This document shows, one piece after another, positions 34,041 through 45,237 of a stretch of DNA of 64,000 nt. The notes beneath the pieces are model-generated. The model did not search any database. It was not told where the DNA came from and saw only the letters and a list, made by a program, of their open reading frames with translations. The first letter of the stretch is position 1; each line of letters starts with the position of its first letter. This DNA is from Xenoacremonium recifei (Eukaryota; Ascomycota; Sordariomycetes; Hypocreales; Nectriaceae), in assembly GCA_012184525.1 (NCBI GenBank), contig WOFQ01000026.1, forward strand, positions 124,001 through 188,000, written 5' to 3'. The position numbers and the translations under genes are program-made.

Positions 34041-37000
34041 TTATGTGGAGGATATCGGGGATAAAGAATATGAACAAATCCAAGCATTGGAGTCGGTAGA
34101 GCCGCTCGCAAAGATGCCTCCTTGGGGGGCCACAGCTACCGAGTTAACCCAGCCGTAATGGAACTCAAATGTAGCTTTTGTCTGACATGTTTGGGGATCC
34201 CAGAGTCGTACCTTAGTGTCCCTGGAACCAGAGAGCAACCATTTTGCGTCGGGCGTCCACGCAATCGAGAGAACGGCCCCAATCGAGAGAGCCGCCTTAA
34301 GACAATCCATTGTCCCTGTACACTTGGCATCCACCGGAAGTGATAAACCCTCGCCGCTTACATTCAGACTCCAAGTCTTAATAGTATTATCGAGGCTTCC
34401 TGAGACGAGATCTTTGCTACTCGGTGAAAAGGCGATCGAATGAATGACACTAGTGTGTGCATCAGAGATTTCAAAAGGCCCAGAAAGGAGGCCATCGTGG
34501 ACGGTCCAGACACGTAAAACTTTGCCAAAGGAGCCGGCAGCAATGAAACCCCCATCAGGCGAGAAGACAGCGCTCGTGATTAAATGCACAGTCTTGTAGG
34601 TAAAGGTTAGGATCCCGGTTTCGACATGCCACAAACGGAGAGTCTGGTCGCCGCCTCCTGAAACGATCCATTTTCCGTCGGGCGAAAAGTCTATCGCTTC
34701 AATATCCGCCGTATGACCCCCGAGTTGATTTAAAACTGTACGGGACTCGATATCCCAAATCTAGAAGTTTGTGTACTTAGCAAAGGTTGATTGCGAACGA
34801 GTGGGAAATTCACTCACATATATGTGATCGTCACCAGCTGTAGCTAGGTAGCGACCATCTGGGCTGAAGCACACGCTCCTTACATGAATATACCCATCCG
34901 GCCTGTGACTCAAGACATACACCATGTCGCCAGTTTGCACATCGAAAACCTGAGCGGTATGGCTGCAGCCAGTCGCAAGGAATTTGCCATCACGACTAAA
35001 ACTTACGCAGGACACAGAACTTGTATGCTTGAGTAAGTGGACTGGCTTGATGTCGACGTTTCGTGAGGTTGAAAATTTGAAGTTGGTATGCGAACTTGGA
35101 TCTGGGTTTCTGGCACTTTCATCGTTTATCTGGTGTTGATCGCGTAATTCGTGGTCAATATCCTCAACGGCAACATCATGAGGAGCAAATAGAGAGAAAT
35201 GACCCTCATCAGGGTCTGTAAACTCGAGAATAGCATCTCTGGGCGAGATGGGTCTGGGCATCTCAGGCTGGTGGCCTTGAGACGTCTGCTGGCTGTTCGC
35301 GACCTGGAGTCTCTGAGGGGACAGGTCGTCATTTGAGGAAACGGCTATCGGAGGCTGCGACGATGACGAGGTCGTGATGTTAAAATGAGGGGTATATAGT
35401 TCGTCGCTGTAGACGTCCGTCATTGTGCTATCGAGTTTCTTGTTGTATTGGGGATCCGGATCCTTGACGTGCGTGTTAGGATAATTGCCAGCCCAGACGG
35501 TCTGAGTATTATCGATAGTAGACGGTCTGACCTCAGAGGATGGATCCGTCTCTGACGAGTCCATGTCTGGTCTCAATAGGTGGGCAATGGCTTGATGACC
35601 ATTCTCAGTAGCCAGTGATAGCGGCGTGCAGCCGTGGCTGTCCTCCGTCTGGGTGTCGGCGCCTACCTGAATTAACATGCTGCAGATGACGGGGTCACCA
35701 CGCTCAGCGGCAAAGTGCAAAGGTGTCATGCCGTCATTGTCTGTAGATCCAATAACGGCACCTCTAGCGAGAAGCTGTCTGGTATTGATTTCGTTGCCAA
35801 ATCGAACTGCCGTATGCAGAGGCGTCCTGCCATCACCGTCTCTGGACTCGACATTGGCTCCTTCATCGATGAGCCACCTGATAACGATGTGGTTGCTACT
35901 ATGGGCTGCTGAATGTAGAGGCGTCATACCGCTCTTGTCTCTGGATTCGAAATTGGCTCCTCCATCGATGAGCCGCCTGGTAACGATGTGGCTGCTATTA
36001 AGGGCTGCTGAATGTAGAGGCGTCGCGCCGTAATCATTCCTGGACTCAAAATCGGCCCCATTCCTCATGAGTTCCTTGACAGCCCCGTCTCGATCATTTG
36101 CGGCAGCTATATGTAGAGGCGTCAAGCCGAGGGTATCTCTGGATTCGATATTGGCCCCCTTCTCAACGAGCCGCTGGATGGTTACCTCGCATCCATATGC
36201 GGCCGCCCACGATAGGACGGTCCGGCCGCTGCGATCCCTGTACTCTAACTTTGTTGACATGGCTTCGATGATCTCGTATGGTAAAGCTGGTATGCTGCCT
36301 AGCGTTCGAATGGCGAAATCCTTGGCCTCTTCGTCCGAATCGTCTAGCATTTTGACCATCTCTTTCATCGCTGCTATTTCTGCATCCTCGGTCATTTCCG
36401 TCAAGTCCCAGTGAGAGAATTTGAATGCATATCCAGCTTCTTCACTGGTGAAGAGCTTTGAGAAGTCGGCTGGGGACTGCCCATGATCGCCAGCTGCAGA
36501 GAAGCCCAGGCTACTATACTCTGATTCAGCATCACTGGCTTTTCCCTTGGACTTCCGTCTCGCTGCCCGAACCGAGTCGTTTGTCCCCCCAGTTTCATCC
36601 TCTTGATCAGCATTAGGTAAGACAAAGAGGGCTATGTCCTCCATGTGAGTGGCTAAATGTCTTTGAAAGGCTGAGTATGAGCGTTCTTCCTTGCCGCAAA
36701 TCAGGCAGTTGTCTTTGAGAACGAGATCATCCACTTGGTGATCACAGAGATCTAGAATCACACTCAATTGTGCGGGTGAAATAGTTTGACCGTAATGCTC
36801 CTGCAGATGGGCGGACATTTCTGTCCTCTTGGAACATGTCTTTGGGCACTCTTTGCAGACATAGTTGCGTCGATGCATCTGAAGCTCGTGATTAGCCCAT
36901 TCATGGCGACTAATGTATAGCTTGTCGGAATTCTGGCAGTCTTCAAAAGTGCATACATAAGGACGAAGATCGTGGAATACATGGCGCCTATGAGTTGCCT

Positions 37001-38281
37001 GGTCAACACTTTCCTTGCATCAATAGAACTGAACCTACTTCCATGACTGTCTGTTCTGCATTTCGATAAACTCGAGAGTCATCCCGCAGTACGGACATGT
37101 GAAAGTATTCTCTCCGTTCTTTGTCTTTGGAGGTTCTGGAACTGAATTCGAATGGTCTTGACCGATGTTTGTAGGCGCGTAGACTGTTCGCGGCCGTACA
37201 TTCGTCTTGGTGTCATAGACGTCGGAGAAAGCGACCGTAGAGAAACTCTGTTTAGACATGGCCGACTTTGGACCTGCATTAGGGAGTTTGAAGCCTTCGA
37301 GGGTGGATGTCTGGCTTTGGGATCCCTCCTTGGCTTCTGATCCTGTGACATGATGTTTCATCAATTTTGGTGCATTTTCCGTAGTATTCGGCTTTTCATC
37401 ATACGGATGGTCTCTCCAGTACTGCAGCTGCTCTCGACGTCTCATGTTCGCTCTTGTAAGTCGTTGGCAGTACCATGAGATGTCATCAACATCCTCAGTC
37501 ACAAGCCCTTGTCCAACTGAAGCAGCGTCCTCGTCCTCAAAGCTGATGCTCTTCCCGCTCTTGGTCAAGCCCCGCCACTGTAGCATCTTCTCAACTATGT
37601 GGCGCTCATCTGACTTGTTGAAGCTGACCGTGAGCGGCAGCGTCGTCGGCTGATCTGATTTGGTACTGTCGGATCGGATGTATTTGTCCGCTATCTTGGG
37701 GCGTCGAAGCAAAGAAGATAGATCATAGAGCGACCGAATTTGGTCTAATATCTGCCGGACGAGCAGGCAGATCTTTGGCATCCTCTTACGATGAGGTTCG
37801 CCCTCATCGTCGGAGCTCGAGTTCGAGTTTGAGCCCGAATCAGTGCCAGAGTCGGCGCTAACGCTGCTGACTGAATCGTGATCTGACCCGACGATGGGAT
37901 CGTACTTCCTGTTGGCGATAGAAGCAGCTGAAGGATGGTCAGAAGGATTTCTACGACAAACTTCGTTTACTTGCCTTGTCGGAGAAGTTCTCTCAGTCGT
38001 GTGAAGATGGCCCGAACCAAGCCTTTAAGGCTATCATCGTGCCTGAGTGTGTCATCCAACGAGCCCCGGGCCCTTTCTGGGAGGTCTATTTTGGTCTGGT
38101 CACCCCAGATTTTGACTCTCCCATATCCATCTAGAATCTCTATCATGCTGACTTGTTCTAAATGTACCACACGACAATTCCTGTCGTTCAAAGATAGCAG
38201 AAACTCCTGGAACAGTCGCATACACTGTGTATATGACTTGGATAGCGACGCCGCAGCTACTTGGGTTGAGGTAGCCTCCAT
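34041..38281 (-). CDS. C2H2 / ankyrin / WD40 multidomain protein
   Basis: Four exons, complement of 34041-34760, 34818-36987, 37039-37927 and 37975-38281, give 1361 residues. The N-terminus (MEATSTQVAAASLSKSY, IEILDGYGRVKIWG) resembles the leader of fungal AcuF-like zinc-finger proteins. A Ser/Asp-rich linker and SLLRRP follow. C2H2-type fingers come next: CPYCGMTLEF joined by splicing to WKRHVFHDLRPYVC, then CKECPKTCSKRTEMSAHLQEH, then CLICGKEERSYSAFQRHLATH. Seven ankyrin repeats span about residues 653-884 (TPLH signatures). The C-terminus from about 1045 is a seven-bladed WD40 propeller close in style to Tup1 (DGKFLATGCSHTAQVFDVQTG). Intron 1 has a GC donor (CAAG/GCAAGT), required by frame. 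No NACHT or kinase is present. Function unknown; a sensor or scaffold role is inferred from the repeats and the divergent DUF7580 partner. Confidence 0.85.
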
Positions 38282-38674
38282 GACGGTCAAATCGGGCCTC
38301 ACGGTCTGGCGCTGTGGGAATGTTGCATCTTCTGGTTGTGAGTCTTTTATGGCGAGTGATGAGGAGGGGCAGGGATGGGCCTAAAGCTGAACATGTAGCC
38401 CTTTTGGCCCCCAACCTATGGGAGCAATCCATGGTCAGCCCATGCCACGGAATGTCTTTCATCCAATCACTGTCGAGCATTTCCCGCTGGCACTCGTGGC
38501 ACAGCCTTGTTGGAGCCTGACATGTTCGGCCGAAAGAACTGCGGCGGGGTTATCATGGAAACTCCCTCATCTGGCTTGATCCTGCTTCAACTTGAGCAAC
38601 CTGTACTGCCACCAGGCCGGCTTTGAACGAGGACTCCTTTCCACAATATTCGATGTTCCCGAAGTGGTCGAGGC
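38282..38674. promoter_or_regulatory. short divergent promoter between WD40 and DUF7580 genes
   Basis: Only 393 bp separate the two start codons, so both promoters share this stretch. No clear TATA or palindrome was picked out. The tight head-to-head arrangement suggests shared control. Confidence 0.5.
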
Positions 38675-40548
38675 ATGGCTGAAATCGCGGGGTTTGTCCT
38701 TGGCGGCATCCCAATCGCCATCTGGGCACTGGAGAAGTATGCCGAGCCTTTCGAGGCTTACCAAAATTACTACATTGCCATCCAAACCCTTCGCGCCGAC
38801 TTGACCATGCAAAAATATCAGCTTGACATCACTCTTCGCAATATTGGTCTGGAGGATCCCTCTAACACCGAGATTGAAGAATGTTTCAAGGCCAAATTCC
38901 CCAGCATACACCAAGACCTTTTTGTCATAATTAAGGCGATGGACGAGAGGACGTCAAAGCTATTGAAGGATCTCGACATTGATATCAATGGAAAGGCGAG
39001 TTCACACCGTGCTCGAGTCATAGAAACTAAACAGAGACTGGGGCATGACGTGACTTCATAGAACAGATGCTAACAGTCATCCACATTTCTAGCCTCAATG
39101 GACAGACGACCCCCCAGACAGAACTCGCTGGGAGTGGCGCCGTGTAAAGCGCTCATTCGCATCTAAGAAGACACGGTCGCTTATCGATGACCTCAGAAAA
39201 TGGAACCAAGATCTTAGGAACTGTCTTGAACGGACCGAGGTAGCTTATGAGGACGATACTCGCCAGGTTCAAGCGCTCATAAAAGGATTCAACCGAAAGC
39301 AATGCGATTCGATACGACTATGTCTTAAATCCTTTCACAGAGCCTTGAAATCTGCGTTAAAGTGTGACTGTCTGTCATCTCATCAAGCCGCTATCGAGTT
39401 GGACTGGAACTTGGGCCGTGTACAAACCCCATGGGTCTTCACAGCAGGACTGTCGTATGAAATATGTCCAGAATCAGCACATTCGTGGCGAAGATTTCAC
39501 GTCACGCCAGAAGGAGATGGTGTCGTAAGCCCACAGCTGGCAATACAACCTCTATCGACACCTTCAACTAACACCTCGTCTCTGTCTCCATCTTCATCTC
39601 TGCTCATTAATACATTCCGTCGTTTATCACACCGGACGCCTTCAGCGACCCCCTGTGTTGGTAAGCTGTCTCTACCTTGTTGTGGGACGTATTTAACCGC
39701 TGATAGAATTAGCAGTACAAGGCACAACCCAACCGCCGCCACCAACACAGTCCATTACGAACCTTTGCGACCAAGTACGAACACAACGTGCTTCATGGTC
39801 CATCAGTGGCTGTCTCCGAGATCCTGATGTTAACAAAAACCCCCAATTGTCGCATTTCTCTCTTAATAAACACCCAGCCGACCTGTCAAGCCTTACTACA
39901 ATAATCTCGCTGAGGCATCTGCTCCTGAGTCAAAATAGGCAACAAATCCGTAGGCACCTTGCCCTCTCGGCGAAGCAACGATATGCAATTGCCACCTCGA
40001 TTGCATGGTCGGTTCTTCACCTCAGCGACAGCCCATGGTTGGGTGAAGGATGGGACCAGGATGAGATCAAATTCTTTGCCGATGAAAGTGGCGAAGGGCT
40101 CCAACTTGTTTCGCAATATCCTTCTATTTTATGTGCATTTGGCGAGCCAACAATTACTGTTCCAATCTCATCGGCAGCGAGAGACTTCAGCCGCCTGATT
40201 CCCAACAAAACCATCTTTACCCTTGGGATTATCCTGATTGAACTTTGTCTCAGAACACCCCTTGAGGAGCTCCGAGAGCGCTTGGACGATCAGACGAGGC
40301 GCCAAGCTATTTCCGCACCAATTCTGGATCAATACCATACAGCTATTGAGCATCTTGACGATGTCTATCGTGAAGCAGGCGATTCTTATGGAAATGCGGT
40401 CCAAAGGTGTATCAAGTCCTCTTTTCAGGGTTCCGAGTCCACCAAACGCTTCAATGTCGAGCAATTTCGGGTTCAGTTCTATAGCACGGTGGTTGCGCCG
40501 GTACAGGCAACCTATTGCATGATGCCAGACATGACCACCTTTAATTAA
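38675..40548 (+). CDS. DUF7580-type protein, kinase-like C-terminal half
   Basis: Three exons, 38675-38995, 39093-39660 and 39707-40548, give 576 residues. The start is the ATG opening MAEIAGFVLGGIPIAIWALEKYAE, a hydrophobic leader typical of the family. The middle is helical and basic, with GKPQWTDDPPDRTRWEWRRVKRSF. A Ser/Thr-rich linker follows, then the C-terminal domain with RYAIATSIAWSVLHLSDSPWLGEGW, FTLGIILIELCLRTPLEEL and a final RCIKSSF segment. That layout resembles a degenerate protein kinase C-lobe, but no HRD or DFG motif is visible. Intron 1 is best modelled with a GC donor (AAG/GCGAGT at 38996); a GT donor at 39050 would also keep frame and add 18 residues. DUF7580 proteins often accompany NLR-like genes in fungi; its head-to-head neighbour is an ankyrin/WD40 protein. 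Confidence 0.83.
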
Positions 40549-41146
40549 GTGCTATCAGTACTGGGGGAAATTGTTAGAAGTATCCGAAAACAAGGAATCA
40601 AGTTCTATCAGCTGTTTGCCTTGTGGTTGCCTGTAGCTATGGCTAGGCTTTGTGGCTTCGGGGGTTTGTCGCTCCGAGTTTCCAACAATTTTCAACAGAC
40701 TTGCACTTGAGAATTAATCTTCAATATGTTTCTCAACCGAAAAATGTTTTGCTGCTTCGTAGGCGAAGGTAAAAATAGGGATTTTGGGAACATCACGATA
40801 ATTATTTTGAGCAAATCCTCGTAGAGAAATTGCAAAACCTAAATTAGAATCTCGGATTATGTAGAATAAATCCTCACAACGTAACCGTCAAACACAAAGC
40901 TACTCCATATCCCCATATTGAATATCTCATTTCATTCGGTATCTGGAATGTAAAATCTCTTGATCGAACGAGAAATGATTGGCTTGGTGACTTGCCGATT
41001 CGGCACCGAACCCCCCGGACCCAATTCAAATGAGACCACGGTCAGTATTTAAACAATGTTGTCAACCTGGCATTTCTGTCCTTCATAATCTTTCCTGAGG
41101 ACCTATCTGTCTTGTTTTTGAACGCGCAGGCGTAAAGGGTGTCATC
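40549..41146. other. intergenic region
   Basis: About 600 bp, A+T-rich, holding the 3' end of the DUF7580 gene and the promoter of the PEBP gene. No further feature is supported. Confidence 0.5.
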
Positions 41147-41737
41147 ATGCCTGCAAACAAAACCATCACGGACGCGTTCCCTTGGATCTCCAAGGACCCG
41201 TCGAAGATTCTCAGTCTGAGTTTTAACGGCCAACCAGTCGAGAAGCCCGGAATATTCATCCCCAAAGGAGGTAGGTATCTAAACTCCGATGCAGAGAGTT
41301 CGCTGGTAATAAATGCCGATTTAGACGCCAAGAGCGAACCCGAGGTGGCTTTCACTCTTCCAAAACCGTATGGCACTTATATCGTTATCTGCGTGGACCT
41401 CGATGCACCATTTCCGTCTTTCAATGTTATTCCAGCTTTGCACTGGATTCAGCACGGACTCAAGGCCGAGAACCCTGGAGACAACCTCATGAAATTGACG
41501 ACATCGGAGCCTTTTGTGGCTGACTATGCTGGCCCCGGGCCGCCACCCATCAGTGCGCCTCATCGCTACTGCTTCTTCCTTTACGAGCAACCTGCTGGGT
41601 TTGACTATAAGAAATATGCTATGCCTAACGGGGCTCCCTATCCTATTTCAAAGAGAATGAGGTTCAGTTTGGACAACTGGGCGAAAGAAGCGAACCTTGG
41701 GCCCCTCCTTGCTTTCAACTACTTCACTAGTAAATGA
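41147..41737 (+). CDS. PEBP-family protein (phosphatidylethanolamine-binding/RKIP-like)
   Basis: Single exon, 196 residues. The core PEBP signatures are present: the DLDAPFPSF strand near residue 86 (the DPDxP motif in altered form), HWIQHG near 103 and the PPP(I)SAPHRYCFFLYEQP segment matching the conserved GPPxxxxxHRY motif. These residues line the anion-binding pocket that takes phospholipid head groups or phosphate. No signal peptide is evident. Fungal members occur both as carboxypeptidase-inhibitor-like proteins and as small genes inside metabolite clusters. Here it precedes a convergent aldo-keto reductase. Function unproven. Confidence 0.9.
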   Translation: MPANKTITDAFPWISKDPSKILSLSFNGQPVEKPGIFIPKGGRYLNSDAESSLVINADLDAKSEPEVAFTLPKPYGTYIVICVDLDAPFPSFNVIPALHWIQHGLKAENPGDNLMKLTTSEPFVADYAGPGPPPISAPHRYCFFLYEQPAGFDYKKYAMPNGAPYPISKRMRFSLDNWAKEANLGPLLAFNYFTSK

Positions 41738-41992
41738 AATCCAGTTTGATACACAGAACGAGGTAGTGGGGGATATTATACCAAGCCAGGATGAGCCTGA
41801 AGGTAGCAGTCAGTTTAGGGCTCGATGTACCTTTCTACATTAAAATGTATCTTCGGAATTTGAGTTTATTATGGTAACTATAACCGCAACCAAGACTACC
41901 TCTGCATCATCGTGGTGTTAAAGTAAGCCCCGAAGCCAGGCGACATCTTCCAGTAGCCATAGAGCATGTCCTCATCATGCATGGCGGCTATT

Positions 41993-43257
41993 TTATTTAG
42001 GACCCTCCTCCTTGGTGTTCCGATAAAGATAGGAAGACATGGCAGGAGGCTGGCTGGTTCCAGCTATTTCGGCGCTCTGAGCAAACTCCCGAATCTCCGC
42101 ATCCTCTTCATCGGACAAAGATACTTGCAGCGCTCCCCAGTTGTCCTCCAAGTACTTGGCTCGTTTGGTACCCGGGATCGGGATGATATCGTCGCCCTGT
42201 TTGAGCAGCCAGGCTAAAGCCAGCTGAGAAACGCTGCATCCCTTCTTGTCAGCCATTGCCTTGAACTGGCCCACAACCTTGACATTCTGATCCCGATTGG
42301 CTTCCTGGAAGCGTGGATGCACCTTAGGACGGGCATCAGTGCTATCACCCAGAGCTTGGCCTCGAGAAAACGTCGACGTCAGTAAGCCACGGCCTAGAGG
42401 CATGGCAGCTACAAGAGTTACGCCGAGCTCGCGGCAGGTGGCTAGAAGGTCGGTTCCAGCTGGGCCTTCAATGTCACGGCTGAAGACTGAGTACTCGGTC
42501 TGCACCGCCGCTACAGGGGCGATCTTGTACGCTCGACGAAGCGTTGTCGATGAGATGGAAGATAACCCAATATTTCTAATTTTGCCTTCGCTACGGGCTA
42601 CTATTAGAAAAAGAGAGCTTAAAGTAAAGCAGGGGTGTTGCCTACGCCTTCAGTTGGGCTAGAGCCCTCATAGTCTCTTCAATTGGCGTTTCGGGATTCA
42701 GATTGTGCGCATAGTCTTTCCAAATTCTTCATGTTAGCCACGCATCAATCACTAGAGGTGCAAGAAACTGAGATGGCTTTAAACCTCCTTAAAGCCATCT
42801 CGAAGGATTATCGTCGAAGATGGATAGGGTAACTTACATAGATCAATGTAGTCAATTCCAAGGGCCCGGAGACTGGCATCACACGCTTTCTTGCAGTACG
42901 CAGAAGATGTGTCAACTTCGTAGGTCTTGCTACCTTTGACAAACCCGAATTTTGTAGCGAGAAAGATCTGGCTGCGTTTCCCCGTTCGCTTGAACCATTT
43001 CCCTAACATCTCCTCGTTGTCTCCGTAAAGGCTTCCCCCTCGCATTAATAAATTGCTGGAGATACGAACTATGTTTCACTTGTTGAGACTTACTCGGACG
43101 TGTCCCAGAAGGTCTCTCCGAGCTCAACAGCTCGGTCCAGAACAGCGAACCGTTCCTCGTCAGGGGGTGGCGTGCCATATGAATGGGACAGACCCATCAA
43201 GCCGAACCCGAGGGCTGGAACACTCGGTCCGTTGCGACCCAAGGTACGGAGTGCCAT
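41993..43257 (-). CDS. aldo-keto reductase
   Basis: NADPH-dependent reductase of aldehydes and ketones, (beta/alpha)8 barrel. Four exons, complement of 41993-42590, 42646-42715, 42838-43031 and 43094-43257, give 341 residues. The N-terminus reads RTLGRNGPSVPALGFGLMGLSHSYG. The catalytic Asp and Tyr sit in WDTSDLYGDNEE, completed across intron 1, and the catalytic Lys in FLATKFGF. The LKAEGKIRNIGLSS strand joins across intron 3. The nucleotide-binding end has PLGRGLLT and IPIPGTKRAKYLEDN. The usual DLYYxH motif is intact as DLYYAHNLNP across intron 2, where the expected active-site histidine is present. Intron 2 contains a perfect 13-bp hairpin. Resembles the YakC/pyridoxal reductase group; substrate unknown. 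Confidence 0.92.
42770..42801. repeat. 13-bp inverted repeat in an AKR intron
   Basis: Arms at 42770-42782 and 42789-42801 are perfect reverse complements (starting GAGATGGC) around a 6-nt loop. The hairpin lies inside the second intron (42716-42837) of the aldo-keto reductase. No target-site duplication is obvious. Confidence 0.8.
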
Positions 43258-44058
43258 GATTCTTTGACGCTGCAATTCAAATATGAAAGGTAAGAATGCT
43301 GCGTAGAACCGCCCCATGCCTCTTATATACAAGTCAATAAATGGTGATAGAAAAGCCAGCAAGAGCCAGTCCCCGCCTATCTCCGTTCCTAGCAGCAATA
43401 ATCGTGCTGTGACTTGGCCACGGATAATGCAAGATCCCGAAACCGAGGTGTCGATGTTTTCAGCATAGCATTGTATGTCCAACCAATTCCTGGGACTTCC
43501 GAGGTGGCCAATCAACTCGCTAAAGATCCGACTCAGGCTTGTTAGCGGGGCTCCCGTTGAATCGATCACTGGCTCTCGTACCGTAAGTGACGGGTTTTTG
43601 CTCGGCAATATCCATGCAAAGTCCGAATATTGTCTTTGGGAAATTTACAGTCCAATAACATTAAGAATCGCCACTAATTTACCTTGTCAAAACATGATTG
43701 CTGAATATTCCTGCCATCAATTCGCCCCCTTAATCCACGGCCCAAGCATGTATTTTCAGCCAAGTGGGAGGACGACATAGCCCAGACTAGCAGGATCCTG
43801 TGCGCCGTGCGGTCTCTGAAAGAAGGATCATTAGTTGATGATGACGTTACTTGAAAGGAATCAGGTATAGTCGGCTGACAATTTTCCCCATTTTGGAAGG
43901 GAGGCGCATCTCAGCGGCGTAGGATCACGTCGCAACGCGGGGTCGTTGGGAGGCTTCAAATAATGAGACATGCCATAGAACTTCTTGTAAACTTATCACA
44001 ACCAGATTTGGCTCTCTATAAGGCTAACTTTAGGGTTTACTACTACCGTACAAGCACG
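43258..44058. promoter_or_regulatory. divergent promoter region, AKR and epimerase
   Basis: About 800 bp between divergent start codons. On the minus strand a TATATAAG box at 43322-43329 lies about 65 bp before the AKR ATG. On the plus strand TATAAG near 44017 lies about 40 bp before the epimerase ATG. An upstream in-frame ATG at 43963 exists for the epimerase, but the TATA position favours the start at 44059. Confidence 0.5.
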
Positions 44059-45006
44059 ATGGCCTCTCGACTCTTTCTAACAGGTGGCAGCGGTCATATC
44101 GGCCGTGAAGTGATCAAACAAGCTGTCGAACAGGGCTACGAAGTACGTGGACTTTCTCGTTCAGAGACTAGTGACGAGAAAATCAGAACGTTCGGGGGTG
44201 TGCCTGTTCGTGGGGATCTCAAATCGGTGGACGTACTTCGACAGGAGAGTGCCAAGGCTGATGCTATCATTCACCTTGCCACCCTTTACAACCCCCAGTT
44301 TGGAACGTACGATGATGTACTGGAAGGCGAGATCACTGCGGTCAACGCTATGGCAGATGGATTGGCAGGACGAGAAAAGTCTCTTATCACTACGTCTGGC
44401 TCTGTGGTGGCGCTACCAGATCCTGATGGAGCTGAGACTGACGAGGAATCTCCTCGCGACCCGAATCCTCTACATACCCGTCACAAGCTTGCGAGCCATG
44501 CACTCTCGCTGTGCGGCCGGGGAATTCGAGTAGTTGACATTCGCCTGGCTCCCATCGTGTATGGACATAGTCGCAGTGGCCCGCTCATGGTCATGCACAT
44601 GGCAATGCGGGCTGGAGAAGTGAGGTGTGTGGGAGACGGCAGCAAACGTACGACTACGGTTCATGTGGACGATGCGGCTAAGCTTTATCTTCTTGCAGCA
44701 CAGAAAGGCCGAACAGGGACTTATATCGCCAGCTCGAATACGGATACGACATGGCGTCAAATATTGGAGGCCATAGCCCATCAACTAGCCCTTCCTTTCC
44801 GAGCGATATCTTTTGAAGAGGCTGTTTCTCAATTTGGACCAGGCCTGAGCAGGCTGATCAATTTTGAGAATCGTGCCTCAGGAGGAAAGGCTAGAAGAGA
44901 TCTAGGGTGGCAACCAGCGGGAGCATCATTACTGGACGATATCAACAATGGAACATACGCAGCAGCGGCGCGCTCCATGCTCAGCCCAGGACCAACAGTG
45001 AGCTGA
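44059..45006 (+). CDS. NAD-dependent epimerase/dehydratase family protein
   Basis: Extended short-chain dehydrogenase with a Rossmann fold. Single exon, 315 residues from the ATG at 44059. The dinucleotide loop is LTGGSGHIGREV at residues 6-17. DAIIHLATLY and LITTSGSVVALPDP are the next strands, and IRLAPIVYGHSRSGP matches the family's substrate-side strand. The usual Tyr-x3-Lys pair is not seen; the position reads HTRHKLAS, with the Lys kept, as in a subgroup where the Tyr is not conserved. The C-terminal part (GTYIASSNTDTTWRQILEAIA) fits. It is divergent from an aldo-keto reductase, so a shared reduction pathway is possible. Substrate unknown. Confidence 0.9.
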   Translation: MASRLFLTGGSGHIGREVIKQAVEQGYEVRGLSRSETSDEKIRTFGGVPVRGDLKSVDVLRQESAKADAIIHLATLYNPQFGTYDDVLEGEITAVNAMADGLAGREKSLITTSGSVVALPDPDGAETDEESPRDPNPLHTRHKLASHALSLCGRGIRVVDIRLAPIVYGHSRSGPLMVMHMAMRAGEVRCVGDGSKRTTTVHVDDAAKLYLLAAQKGRTGTYIASSNTDTTWRQILEAIAHQLALPFRAISFEEAVSQFGPGLSRLINFENRASGGKARRDLGWQPAGASLLDDINNGTYAAAARSMLSPGPTVS

Positions 45007-45237
45007 TATCAAGAGCCTGCAACAAGACTTACAACGGGGGACAATTTTAATTTTCTCTTAAGTTTTAAATGAATAACCTAAAATGGAAAGTTCCTGTCTT
45101 TCTTGAGGCCTGTGCAATTAATGGCAACACAATATTTCACCAGAAAACATCCCCTCCAATTGCACCGTACATATTTGCTGGGCCAGGTGACAAGGGACAT
45201 AAACCTCCATCCGTTCTGAAGTCCATGCTAGCTCGCT

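Noticed and set aside
39050..39092. alternative 43-nt GT-AG intron in the DUF7580 gene
   Set aside because: It keeps frame but inserts 18 unrelated residues into the expected GKPQW segment; the GC donor at 38996 gives the family sequence. Not fully excluded.
43963..44058. upstream in-frame ATG for the epimerase
   Set aside because: A TATA-like box lies downstream of it, and the Rossmann loop starts right after the second ATG.
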